Source: Ktedonobacter racemifer DSM 44963
GTDB lineage: Bacteria; Chloroflexota; Ktedonobacteria; Ktedonobacterales; Ktedonobacteraceae
Assembly: GCF_000178855.1 (NCBI RefSeq)
Contig: NZ_ADVG01000003.1
Span: 1,364,001 to 1,428,000, forward strand
DNA length: 64,000 bases
Direction: 5' to 3'
Under the pieces are notes generated by a model. That model saw only the letters and a list, made by a program, of their open reading frames with translations. It did not search any database and was not told the origin of the DNA. A program made the translations under genes and the position numbers. Positions 24,758 through 33,047 of the stretch are shown in pieces. Every line of letters begins with the position of its first letter. The stretch's first letter is position 1.

Positions 24758-26041
24758 CTAGCGTAAGAGACCACGTTGTGTCGTCGCCTGTGCATCATTC
24801 CAGGCCTGGTCAGGATCTTTTCCCTGGTACTCCACCAGGTTTAGCTGGTCACCAATGGCGCCCCCAACAATACCATCGTAAGGACCTGAGTAGAAAGAGG
24901 GAATGTTTTTGACCGCGACGTTAAAGACTTCCGAGGTATCCTGACCGCCGTAAAAGTCTTCTTTCTGATGCAAAGCGGGATCATTGAGGGAATCTAACGC
25001 CGAGGGATAGAGCTGGAGATCCTTATAACCGGCGACCTGGTTGGTGGGTGATTGAAGCCACTTGATGACCTCGAAGGCCTCTTTAGGGTGTTGAGAGTAC
25101 TTGGTAACCGCCATAAAGGAGCCGCCAGAGTTGCCATCACCACCGGGCGCACGAGCGATACGCCATTTTCCCTTGGTATCAGGTGCCGCGTCTTGCAAGA
25201 CCTGTTTCATCCAGACCGCGCCTACGAAAGAGGCGATGTAGCCGTTGCTGACGCCCTGATTCCAGGAGGTGCCCCACAGGGGAACCTTGCCATCGACGCC
25301 CGCTTTGTAGGTCTTGATCGCCTCGTCCCACATGGCCTTGATGTGAGACTGGTCGCCCAGATAGGTGCCGCTCTTATCAAAATATTGTTTGGCGCTTTGT
25401 CCAAGCATCTGGCCATACACGGTGCCGATGTTATCGAACATAAAGGATTTGTTGTTGGTTGCCTGCTTCAATTTGACACCGGCATTGATGTAGTCGTCCC
25501 AGGTCTTGAGCTGGGCTGCGACCTGCGCGGGATCGGTTGGCAACCCGGCTTTCTCAAAGAGGTCTGTGCGATAGAAGAGGGCGGTGGGACCGGTATCCAT
25601 GGGGAAGCCAATCATCTTGCCATCGGGAGCGATGCCCAGGTTCCATTTCCAGGCCAGGTACTGTGATTGCACATCGTTGGCGCCCAGGGACTTTAGATCA
25701 ACAAACTGATCCTCGTCGGGAAAATAGGTTGAGATGTTCGAGTTGATACCCATGATGTCGGGTACACCACTATGGGCCGCCATCGAGGTACGCACCTTAT
25801 TGTCATAATCCGTAATCTTCTGTGCATCCAGGACAATATTGGGAAATTGTTTACTTACCTGCGCGATCAGGCTATCGCTAATAGAGCGGTTCCAGTACCA
25901 GAGGGTCAGGTGAATCTTGCCGTCATCGCTGCCCGCGCAGGCGGCCAGGCCCATAGCGGTACTAAGGAGGGCAAGGAGACAAAAGAATGTGTTGAGCCAT
26001 ACTTTGCGCCGGCGCAAAGCTGGACCAGAGGCGTAGATCAT
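24758..26041 (-). CDS. Sugar ABC transporter substrate-binding lipoprotein
   Basis: About 427 residues from ATG 26041. The signal peptide ends in a lipobox (MGLAACAGSD), so the mature protein is a lipid-anchored extracellular binding protein. KIHLTLWYWN, DIMGINSNIS, the FPMDTGPTALFYRTDLFEKA segment and SGGSFMAVTKYS are typical of the SBP_bac_1 (MalE-like) family for oligosaccharides. The neighbouring cellulase points to cello-oligosaccharides, but this is inference. An in-frame ATG at 26107 would place 22 polar residues before the signal peptide and is less likely. Confidence 0.9.
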   Translation of the reverse strand: MIYASGPALRRRKVWLNTFFCLLALLSTAMGLAACAGSDDGKIHLTLWYWNRSISDSLIAQVSKQFPNIVLDAQKITDYDNKVRTSMAAHSGVPDIMGINSNISTYFPDEDQFVDLKSLGANDVQSQYLAWKWNLGIAPDGKMIGFPMDTGPTALFYRTDLFEKAGLPTDPAQVAAQLKTWDDYINAGVKLKQATNNKSFMFDNIGTVYGQMLGQSAKQYFDKSGTYLGDQSHIKAMWDEAIKTYKAGVDGKVPLWGTSWNQGVSNGYIASFVGAVWMKQVLQDAAPDTKGKWRIARAPGGDGNSGGSFMAVTKYSQHPKEAFEVIKWLQSPTNQVAGYKDLQLYPSALDSLNDPALHQKEDFYGGQDTSEVFNVAVKNIPSFYSGPYDGIVGGAIGDQLNLVEYQGKDPDQAWNDAQATTQRGLLR

Positions 26042-26112
26042 AATGAACCCCACTTTCCTGAGAATGTCCCCAACGTCAGGGGATAGGCGACATTGCGATC
26101 TATTCACATCAT

Positions 26113-26131
26113 GGTTTCGCGTAGCAAAACC
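26113..26131. promoter_or_regulatory. Candidate LacI-family operator upstream of the binding-protein gene
   Basis: GGTTTCGC and GCAAAACC form an inverted repeat (one mismatch) around GTA. It sits in the 104 bp between the lacI-type stop and the binding-protein start, where a repressor encoded just upstream would be expected to act. No second copy was found before the regulator gene. Confidence 0.35.
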
Positions 26132-26145
26132 TATGAAGGGAATAC

Positions 26146-27150
26146 CTAAGGAAGTAGTGCCACCGAATGGCGTATGATAAGTTCTGGTTTTATGACGTGT
26201 GTTGAGACTATGGGTTGGTGCTCAATCGCTTGTTGTAAAGTGTGCAGGGCCTGGTGTATTAATTTATATTTATCGATTCTGACGGTGGTCAATGGAGGAC
26301 TGGTATACCTGGCCAGGTTGATGTCATCGATGCCAACAATTGAGAGTTCTTCTGGAACACGTATGCCTAAATCCCAGGCGGCTGACAAGACCCCAATGGC
26401 CATGAGATCATTGGTTGTGAAAATAGCAGTAGGCCGCTCAGGGCGCTTAAGGAGTTCGTAGGCCGCCGCCTTTCCCAACTCCAGTTTAGATGCTCCCCCG
26501 GCTATGAACTCTGGATCAATAGAGACGCCACGCTCTATGAAAACACTTTTAAAGCCGTTTGTGCGTATGACATGATGGTCGTAATTATTATTGTCTAGAT
26601 GTGTAACTATACCAACCTGCCTATGTCCGGCCGTAAAGAGATGTTCCGCTGCGAGCCTGCCTCCTTCAAAGAAGTCAAATAGGACAGTTGCATAGTTGGG
26701 GAGATCTTCACCTTCCCAGAGGCAGTAAATTACTGGGAGGGAGGGTGGTATAAGCTCTTGCACAATTTGCGGCGAGAGCGCACAGGTGATAATAATGCCA
26801 TCAACTTTTCGGGCGACCAGGTCTTTCAGCATAAGCTGTGTCATCTTGTCATCGTCGGTAAGAGTGGTGACAAAGATACGTAGACCAGCGGCATAGGCCA
26901 GCGTTTCCGCCGTGTACACAATTTCCGCGAAGAAGGGGTTATCAACAGGGTAGACGATCAGGCCAATGATGCTGGTGCGGCCCTTGATCAGGCTGCGTGC
27001 GACCAGATTGGGGCTATAGCCCAGTTCCTGAACGTACTGAAGCACACGTGCGCGCGTCTTCTCGCTTACTGATCCTTTGCCCGAGAGGACATTTGAAACC
27101 GTTGTCGCTGTGACACCTGCCGCCCTGGCGATATCATAAATAGTTGTCAT
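26146..27150 (-). CDS. LacI-family transcriptional regulator of the sugar operon
   Basis: 334 residues. The N-terminal helix-turn-helix and hinge read TIYDIARAAGVTATTVSNVL and KTRARVLQYVQELGYSPNLVARSL. The periplasmic-binding-like effector domain has IIGLIVYPVDNPFFAEIV, TAIFTTNDLMAIGVLSAA and ELSIVGIDDINLARYTSPPLTTVRI. AAGGAG precedes the ATG. As the first gene of the operon it most likely represses the binding protein and permeases until a sugar, perhaps a cellodextrin, binds. Confidence 0.93.
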   Translation of the reverse strand: MTTIYDIARAAGVTATTVSNVLSGKGSVSEKTRARVLQYVQELGYSPNLVARSLIKGRTSIIGLIVYPVDNPFFAEIVYTAETLAYAAGLRIFVTTLTDDDKMTQLMLKDLVARKVDGIIITCALSPQIVQELIPPSLPVIYCLWEGEDLPNYATVLFDFFEGGRLAAEHLFTAGHRQVGIVTHLDNNNYDHHVIRTNGFKSVFIERGVSIDPEFIAGGASKLELGKAAAYELLKRPERPTAIFTTNDLMAIGVLSAAWDLGIRVPEELSIVGIDDINLARYTSPPLTTVRIDKYKLIHQALHTLQQAIEHQPIVSTHVIKPELIIRHSVALLP

Positions 27151-27213
27151 GGTGCTCCTTCATCTTTGGAGAAGCCTTGCAGTTAATCGATAAACTAGAT
27201 AGTATTACAATTA

Positions 27214-27235
27214 ATTAACATATATTGCTGTTAAT
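27214..27235. promoter_or_regulatory. Palindrome upstream of the lacI-type gene
   Basis: ATTAACA and TGTTAAT, perfect arms around 8 bp, about 65 bp before the start codon in AT-rich DNA. It could be an operator or part of the promoter; there is no direct evidence. Confidence 0.3.
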
Positions 27236-27715
27236 GTCAAGGAATCGCATGCTGATAACTAGCAATGCATTTTTTGTTTTGACATCAATTTGAGTAACTT
27301 CTTTCTCGCTAGTGTTTGAAAATGGGTCAAATGACTCATAGATTACGCTTATAAATTGGGTACACTACCTCTTGCTTGGGCAATACGAAAACAAACTCAG
27401 GAGTTCTTGTTATGGATGATAAAACCCCTGCTTCTCTGCACTCTCTATCATAAACTCATCCCTTCTTCGCGTGACAAAACCAAGCTTTTTACGATAATAA
27501 TTATAGACGTACTTTCTCTTGCATTGATGCATTTTGAGATACATTGACGTGCAGCTACGCTAATTGATGCATTCTAAAAACTGATTGAACCAAATCCCCT
27601 TTGTCTTGTCGTGCAGACATGATAACGATATGTTTTGAATTCAGATAGCTAAAGTGAGATTACTGCTATCCTCCTGTGACTGCGAACCTGGGATATAAAA
27701 GGATGGAATACTGAA
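27236..27715. other. 480-bp AT-rich spacer, no supported gene
   Basis: This separates the divergent lacI-type and CPBP genes. A 63-codon reading frame at 27356-27547 has no ribosome site or recognisable sequence and is not called. Promoters for both genes presumably lie here. I see no strong palindrome. Confidence 0.5.
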
Positions 27716-28681
27716 ATGCAGACATCATGTAGTAATAACGACATTATTAAGGTAGAAAAGAAGGCAACGTTTTATACCTGGTGGTTGCTGATCTCTCTTC
27801 TCGCTACGCTTTTTACGCTGCTGCCAGTCTATAGCAGTATTCCTCTAATTTATAAGTTACTTAGAGATTTGCCAGCAGGTGAAGCAATTGCTAATCTGTC
27901 ACATCGTCCGGAGACTATTCCTGCTGCGCTGGGCTTTACCCTCTACTGGCTGATCGCTTCATGCTCAACCTTCCTCATGCTCTGGATCTGGGTATGTATC
28001 GTTGAGCGGCGAGGTCTCTGGCCTTTTAGATTGCCGAGATGGCAGGCTTTGCGTACTTACTTACAAGGTTTGCTCCTTGGTGTAGTATTGATGAGTGTGA
28101 TTGTCTGCATCTTGCTCTCTTCCAGTACCGCGACACTACAACTGGCGGGTTCAGCAGAGGGAGGTGGCGTGGTCGCCCTCCTTTTTACCTTGCTTGGCTG
28201 GATGGTTCAGGGACCAAAAGAAGAAATCGTTTACCGAGGCTGGTTGCTCTCCAGGCTGACCGGGCGCTATGGTCGCTGGTTCAGTATTTTGATGTCCTCC
28301 CTGGCATTTGCGCTTGCGCACATTCTTAATCCTCACGTTAATCTATTGGCCCTATTCAATCTCACATTATTCGGCGTGCTCTGTGCTCTCTGTGCCCTTG
28401 CCGATGGCAATATCTGGCGCGTCGCTGGTCTGCATACCACGTGGAATTGGATGCAGGGTCATATCTTTGCCCTGCCCGTAAGCGGCGTGCAGTATCATGG
28501 TGGGAATCTCTTCCTCTTCCAGAACACTTACGCGACCTTGCTCAATGGCGGAGAGTTTGGCCCTGAAGGCGGCTTAGTTGTCACGCTCGTCCTTGTACTG
28601 GGCATCTCCCTGATCTGCCTCAGACAGCAAGCGCTTGCCACCCCGGAATTTCTCGCCAAGCGCGCTACTCAACCTCTCTAA
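27716..28681 (+). CDS. CPBP-family intramembrane metalloprotease
   Basis: 321 residues, about eight hydrophobic helices. The Abi/CAAX signature is intact: KEEIVYRGWLL (motif 1, EE-x-x-x-R), FALAHILNPHVN (motif 2) and AGLHTTWNWMQG (motif 3, H-x-x-x-N). These Glu and His residues form the intramembrane active site. Bacterial members process bacteriocins, peptides or anti-sigma factors; the substrate here is unknown. AAAGGATGG precedes the ATG. The gene is probably monocistronic: a family A fragment and a small hairpin follow. Confidence 0.88.
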   Translation: MQTSCSNNDIIKVEKKATFYTWWLLISLLATLFTLLPVYSSIPLIYKLLRDLPAGEAIANLSHRPETIPAALGFTLYWLIASCSTFLMLWIWVCIVERRGLWPFRLPRWQALRTYLQGLLLGVVLMSVIVCILLSSSTATLQLAGSAEGGGVVALLFTLLGWMVQGPKEEIVYRGWLLSRLTGRYGRWFSILMSSLAFALAHILNPHVNLLALFNLTLFGVLCALCALADGNIWRVAGLHTTWNWMQGHIFALPVSGVQYHGGNLFLFQNTYATLLNGGEFGPEGGLVVTLVLVLGISLICLRQQALATPEFLAKRATQPL

Positions 28682-28702
28682 GAGAACTGCCTCTACAGTA
28701 GA

Positions 28703-28720
28703 GGCATACGCCAGTAGCGG
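28703..28720 (+). repeat. Family A repeat fragment
   Basis: GGCATACGCCAGTAGCGG, the right two-thirds of the family core, preceded by a small GCCTCTAC/GTAGAGGC hairpin. It lies between the CPBP and pabB-pabC genes. Confidence 0.6.
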
Positions 28721-28812
28721 CCTTGACGGCTGCTGGCCATTTGCTATACCATGCCTTACGCATATCCGGAGTTCTCGCTCCAGTTCTGTGGAGCAAGCGT
28801 CAGGCGGTTTTT

Positions 28813-30681
28813 ATGGTTTCCCTCAATTCAGCATCAGACTTTGTGCATTTGTTACAGGTAGGCAGTGATGTAGTGCTGCTTGAGAATACTTTGGGAGGGC
28901 AGGGTGATGGGTGGGATTATCTCTTTGTCGACCCGGTGCATATTCTACAGATCCACCAGGCGAGCGACTTTCTGCCGTTGCTTGCGACTATGCAGAAATA
29001 TGTCCAGGAGGGCTATTACCTCGCTGGTTACTTTGCCTATGAATGTGGCTACTTCCTGGAAAAACTGGGTAAGGTCGCTTATAGGGATGAACACGCGCCC
29101 CTGGCCTGGTTTGGGGTCTACCGTCAGCCATATCGGATTGATGCCGCTCTCAGAGAGGCTGCCTGGCAAGCCTATGCCTTAGATCACCAGGATGAGATGA
29201 ACTGTGAAGTCCAGGACGTACGTTTTGATCTTGACGAGGAGACGTATCGCCAGAAGGTCGAGCGAGTACGGGAGCATATTCGCGCCGGAGATGTCTATCA
29301 GATTAACCTGACGGGGCGCACACATTTTCGCTTCGCGGGTTCGCCCCTGGCCCTGTATACGCGCCTCCGCCGGGTTCAGCGTACGCTCTATAGCGCCTAT
29401 ATGCGTATAGGCGAGCGAGCTGTATTGAGCTTCTCGCCTGAGCTGTTTTTCCAGATAGATGGCCAGCATATAACGACTCGCCCTATGAAGGGGACAGCCC
29501 AGCGAGGCCGCACGCTGTTGGAGGATGAGCAGCAGGTCTCATGGTTGCGCGGTGACGCCAAGAACCGGGCGGAGAATATCATGATTACGGACCTCTTACG
29601 CAACGACCTGGGGCGCGTCTGCGAGATTGGCTCGATCACTGTTCCGCGCCTGCTAGAGGTCGAGACCTATGAGACCGTGCTGCAAATGACCTCGACCGTC
29701 ACAGGCCAGCTTCGACGCGATGCCAGCCTTGAGCAGATCTTCTCCAGCCTCTTCCCCTGTGGTTCGGTGACGGGCGCTCCCAAGCTCAAGGCCATGGAGA
29801 TTATTGGCCAGTTGGAGCAGACGCCCAGGGGCGTCTATACCGGGTCGATTGGCTATATCGCGCCTCCTTCGCCACAAAGCCCCGTTCAGGCTATGTTTAA
29901 CGTGGCTATTCGCACCATTGACCTTGAGCATGGGCAGGGAATGATGGGTATTGGCAGTGGTATTGTCTATGACTCGCGGGCCGCTGAAGAGGCCGCCGAG
30001 TGCGCGGTCAAGGCTCGCTTCCTGACCACACAAGCGCAAGAGTTTGCTATCCTGGAATCCATTCTCTGGGACGCGGGCTATCAACGTCTGGAGAAGCATC
30101 TCAAGCGGATGCAGGACTCAGCTCGCTATTTCGGTTATCCCTGGGATGAGGGGCGTCTCCAGGCGCTTTTACGTCGGCAGGAGCGTGAGATGCTGCCGGG
30201 TTGTGCTTATAAAGTGCGCGTGCTGCTAGAGCGTAGCGGTGTCTTCACCTGCGAGAGTGTACAGGTTCAAAAGTCGCGAGAGGAGCTAGTGCGAGTGATC
30301 ATCAGCACCGAACGGACCAACTCGCAGGATCGCATGTATTTCCATAAAACTACGCAGCGCCCCCTCTATGAGCGGGCCTTTCAGTCAGCCCATCAGCATG
30401 GCTATGCCGATGTACTCTTCCTCAATGAGCGCGGTGAAGTGACCGAGGGCGCGATAAGCAACATCTTCATTGAGCGTGATGGCAGGTTGCTTACCCCGCC
30501 AGTAACCTGTGGTTTGCTGCCAGGAATCGCGCGCCAATGCATCCTGGAGGAGCACCCCAACGTGCAGGAGGCCCTTCTCACCCTGGACGACCTCCTGACA
30601 GCAGAAAAGGTCTATATCTGCAACGCCATCCGTGGCCTGCGCCAGGTCCAGGTCATCACACCCCCAGCCCATGATCAGTAG
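28813..30681 (+). CDS. pabB-pabC: Fused aminodeoxychorismate synthase component I and aminodeoxychorismate lyase
   Basis: About 622 residues. The N-terminal 440 residues are a chorismate-utilising enzyme: QINLTGRTHF, FSPELFFQ, RPMKGTAQRG, KNRAENIMITDLLRNDLGRV and CGSVTGAPKLKAMEII. The C-terminal 180 residues are a class-IV aminotransferase fold lyase: HKTTQRPLYERAF (PLP Lys), ADVLFLNERGEVTEGAISNI and TCGLLPGIARQ. Together they convert chorismate to p-aminobenzoate for folate, with a PabA glutaminase encoded elsewhere. The start is uncertain: ATG 28813 begins the homologous region, while an upstream ATG at 28723 would read through repeat DNA. The stop codon abuts a family A hairpin. Confidence 0.92.
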   Translation: MVSLNSASDFVHLLQVGSDVVLLENTLGGQGDGWDYLFVDPVHILQIHQASDFLPLLATMQKYVQEGYYLAGYFAYECGYFLEKLGKVAYRDEHAPLAWFGVYRQPYRIDAALREAAWQAYALDHQDEMNCEVQDVRFDLDEETYRQKVERVREHIRAGDVYQINLTGRTHFRFAGSPLALYTRLRRVQRTLYSAYMRIGERAVLSFSPELFFQIDGQHITTRPMKGTAQRGRTLLEDEQQVSWLRGDAKNRAENIMITDLLRNDLGRVCEIGSITVPRLLEVETYETVLQMTSTVTGQLRRDASLEQIFSSLFPCGSVTGAPKLKAMEIIGQLEQTPRGVYTGSIGYIAPPSPQSPVQAMFNVAIRTIDLEHGQGMMGIGSGIVYDSRAAEEAAECAVKARFLTTQAQEFAILESILWDAGYQRLEKHLKRMQDSARYFGYPWDEGRLQALLRRQEREMLPGCAYKVRVLLERSGVFTCESVQVQKSREELVRVIISTERTNSQDRMYFHKTTQRPLYERAFQSAHQHGYADVLFLNERGEVTEGAISNIFIERDGRLLTPPVTCGLLPGIARQCILEEHPNVQEALLTLDDLLTAEKVYICNAIRGLRQVQVITPPAHDQ

Positions 30682-30734
30682 CCACGCTAACAAGTAGCCC
30701 GTTACTGGCGTACGCGGCTACTTGTTAGCGTGGC
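30681..30734. terminator. Convergent-gene hairpin containing a family A core in its loop
   Basis: 18-bp perfect stem (30681-30698 with 30717-30734). The loop and right arm carry TTACTGGCGTACGCGGCTA, a family A core. It starts at the pabB-pabC stop and overlaps the last codons of rdgB on the other strand. Confidence 0.75.
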
Positions 30735-31274
30735 GTTTAGATAGGTTGCGAGATCTTGCAGGGCCTGAGTGCTCATAGAGGTTGCTAGATACTCGGCCTC
30801 TGACATCTCGGCCCAGGTCTGGTGGTAGCCGCTGGGGATGAAGATGGGGTCCCAGCCAAAGCCGCCATTGCCACGAGGGGTGAGCGCGATGGTGCCTTCA
30901 CAGGCGCTGGTGAAGATGCTCAGGACATGACCATCATATAAGCCAATGTGTACTGAGGCCAGAGCTGACCTGTCCTGTGACTCGGTGAGTAGCTTGCATA
31001 GCCCTTCTGTGCCTAGCTCTGCGTAGAACCATTTGATGAAAGGTCCTGGCAGTTTCCCCAGGGCCAGGAATTGCAGCGAGGTATCTTCCACCAGTACAGG
31101 TGCTTGAATATGTTTATATGCTTCCCTGGCTTTATGTTCGATGATCTCTGCTGGCTCAAGTGATTGAATTTCAAGTAGATCCAGGTCTTTGTGCAGTAGT
31201 GGATAGTCGATATAGTGGCTGAAGCGTTTCACTTTGCCAGGGTTGCCTGTGACGTATGTTAAGGTGTCAAACAT
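30702..31274 (-). CDS. rdgB: XTP/dITP diphosphatase (RdgB/HAM1 family)
   Basis: 190 residues. YVTGNPGKVKRF, VLVEDTSLQF, LPGPFIKWF and GNGGFGWDPIFIP are the conserved segments of the Ham1 fold. It hydrolyses deaminated purine triphosphates (ITP, XTP, dITP) to monophosphates and keeps them out of DNA and RNA. The last ten residues are encoded inside the family A hairpin, so the C-terminus appears to have been rewritten by the repeat. Confidence 0.9.
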   Translation of the reverse strand: MFDTLTYVTGNPGKVKRFSHYIDYPLLHKDLDLLEIQSLEPAEIIEHKAREAYKHIQAPVLVEDTSLQFLALGKLPGPFIKWFYAELGTEGLCKLLTESQDRSALASVHIGLYDGHVLSIFTSACEGTIALTPRGNGGFGWDPIFIPSGYHQTWAEMSEAEYLATSMSTQALQDLATYLNATLTSSRVRQ

Positions 31275-31356
31275 GGGTGCTCCTCGCTGTATTGCCGTTC
31301 TCTGCTCGCGTTGTCATCATACAGCCACTCCTCACCTTTTTCAAGTTATTGGCCTG

Positions 31357-31397
31357 CTACTGGCATACGCGGCTACTGAAGTCACGTATGCCAGTAG
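31357..31397. repeat. Family A hairpin
   Basis: CTACTGGCATACG (31357-31369) pairs with CGTATGCCAGTAG (31385-31397). The following GCGGG completes the family core. It lies 5 bp before the stop of the minus-strand hydrolase and upstream of rdgB, so it probably ends the hydrolase transcript. Confidence 0.75.
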
Positions 31398-31402
31398 CGG
31401 GT

Positions 31403-32221
31403 TCAACCCTGGATAAAAGCCAGCAGGTCATTATTGAGCTGGTGCTTGTGTGTGACAAAGAGGCCATGTCCCGCGTTCTGGTACTCTTTGTAGATATTGC
31501 CTGGCACCAGTTTGGCGGAGCGTCGCCCGGTTATGTCGATGAGGGCAGAGGCATCCGCCGTTCCATGGATGATCAGCGTTGGCAGGGTGATTTCTTGCAT
31601 TTCGGCGCGGAAATCGGTGTAGACGTTGGTGTGCCAGCATTGGAGTAAAGCCATAGGTGAGTTGTAGAGACATTGCTCCGTCATCCACTGGACAAGTTCT
31701 GGCGAGACCTTGTTGCCCAGGTGCGTAGCAAAGAAAGCCTGTGCTCTTTGGGTAAAATATTGTACTCGATCTTCGCGAAGTTGTCCGGAGATGGACTTAA
31801 AGACAGCCTCGGGCACGCCTTCTGGATTATCCTCTGTTCTGCATAGGAAGGGGAGAATCGCTGAGATAAGCGCAATTCTGGCGACGCGGTCGGAGCCGTG
31901 GCGGGCCAGGTAATGTACAACCTCGCCACCTCCCATCGAGTGGCCTACCAGGGTGAAGTCACGCAGGTCGAGGTGCTCAATCAGCGCGGCAAGGTCATCG
32001 GCAAGGGTATCTATGTCATAGCCATGCCCCGTTCGGTCCGAACGCCCGTGTCCACGACGATCATAAACGATACAACGCAACCCTTGCTCAACCAGTGTAG
32101 GGATTTGATATTCCCACATATCGGCATTCAAGGCCCAGCTGGAGACAAAGACAACTGGCGCCCCCTGGCCCCAATCCTCATAGAAGAGACGGGTGCCGTC
32201 TTTTGCGGTAAAGAATGACAT
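31403..32221 (-). CDS. Alpha/beta hydrolase, cofactor-free haloperoxidase/esterase type
   Basis: 272 residues from ATG 32221 (GGGGAG 9 nt upstream). Catalytic Ser is in LVGHSMGGGE, Asp in IIHGTADASA and His in NAGHGLFVTH. CIVYDRRGHGRSDRTGHGYD is the classic strand-helix of arylesterases and non-haem chloroperoxidases. The physiological substrate is unknown. The gene stands alone, with the DinB-like gene 118 bp upstream on the same strand. Confidence 0.9.
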   Translation of the reverse strand: MSFFTAKDGTRLFYEDWGQGAPVVFVSSWALNADMWEYQIPTLVEQGLRCIVYDRRGHGRSDRTGHGYDIDTLADDLAALIEHLDLRDFTLVGHSMGGGEVVHYLARHGSDRVARIALISAILPFLCRTEDNPEGVPEAVFKSISGQLREDRVQYFTQRAQAFFATHLGNKVSPELVQWMTEQCLYNSPMALLQCWHTNVYTDFRAEMQEITLPTLIIHGTADASALIDITGRRSAKLVPGNIYKEYQNAGHGLFVTHKHQLNNDLLAFIQG

Positions 32222-32339
32222 AGCTATAAACTCCCCAGAAAATGTACTATTGAATTCTTTTTGTGTGATAGGAGAACCAGCCAGTGTGACGCTGGTTTGT
32301 TGATGCCTGGCTGGTTCATGGTGTCGCGAGTAGTTCCGG

Positions 32340-32855
32340 TTAGATAGGGTAACCTTTTGCCCCCTGGAGGCCTTTGAGGACTGAGATCTCACCTGTCATG
32401 TTGTCGATATGTCCCAGGACCATACGATTCAGGATTGTGCCAACCGTCATGTGTCCCAGGCCAAAGCTTGTCAGGTCGAGGTCGCGGGCCAGGTCCTCAT
32501 CTGTCAGGGTCGCGAGGTAGGCATCGGTGGCTGCGTGGACAGCTTGAGCATAGACGCTTACAGCGGGTAGGTCGATGCGGACGCGGCGTGCCCATTCCGC
32601 AGTGCTCAGAGGCTGTACCTCGCTGATGCCGGTCTTCTCTGCCCATTCAGTTGCGTAGAGAGGGGCTCCACCTTTGAGAACCATGTTGATGGCCAGGTCT
32701 TCGCTCGCGATGGCATGTACATAAGTGGCGGCGATGGGGTTCGCGGTTCCAGGAGGTGCCCAGTGGGTCTGCTCGGCAGTGATGCCTTCCAGAGTAACAT
32801 TTAGAAAACCATGCGCCTGTTGAATCTGCTCACGTAGAAGTGTCGTTGCGTTCAT
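32340..32855 (-). CDS. DinB-superfamily protein
   Basis: 171 residues, helical. TYVHAIASEDLAINMVL carries the first metal-site His, and GHMTVGTILNRMVLGHIDNMTGEISVL the pair near the end, the usual spacing in the DinB four-helix bundle. Such proteins are metal-dependent transferases acting on low-molecular-weight thiols or small toxins. It is unrelated in detail to the DinB protein at 17.6 kb. It may be cotranscribed with the downstream alpha/beta hydrolase. Confidence 0.8.
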   Translation of the reverse strand: MNATTLLREQIQQAHGFLNVTLEGITAEQTHWAPPGTANPIAATYVHAIASEDLAINMVLKGGAPLYATEWAEKTGISEVQPLSTAEWARRVRIDLPAVSVYAQAVHAATDAYLATLTDEDLARDLDLTSFGLGHMTVGTILNRMVLGHIDNMTGEISVLKGLQGAKGYPI

Positions 32856-33047
32856 AATGTAGTTGCCTTTCTTTTTCTCATTTGTTTGAGGATAGATGCA
32901 TGTTCATCTCTTGATGTGCAAAGTATAGCTGGAAAGCGAGGGGTATGACTTCACCCGTCCTGGTGATTGAGCGGGTGATTAGTCTCTAGCGTTGGGTGAG
33001 GTAGGTAGTTGTGGGTTGGCACACAACGCCTCGCGCGAGGATTTAAT

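Noticed and set aside
27356..27547. 63-codon frame in the lacI-CPBP spacer
   Set aside because: No ribosome site, no motif, AT-rich intergenic composition.
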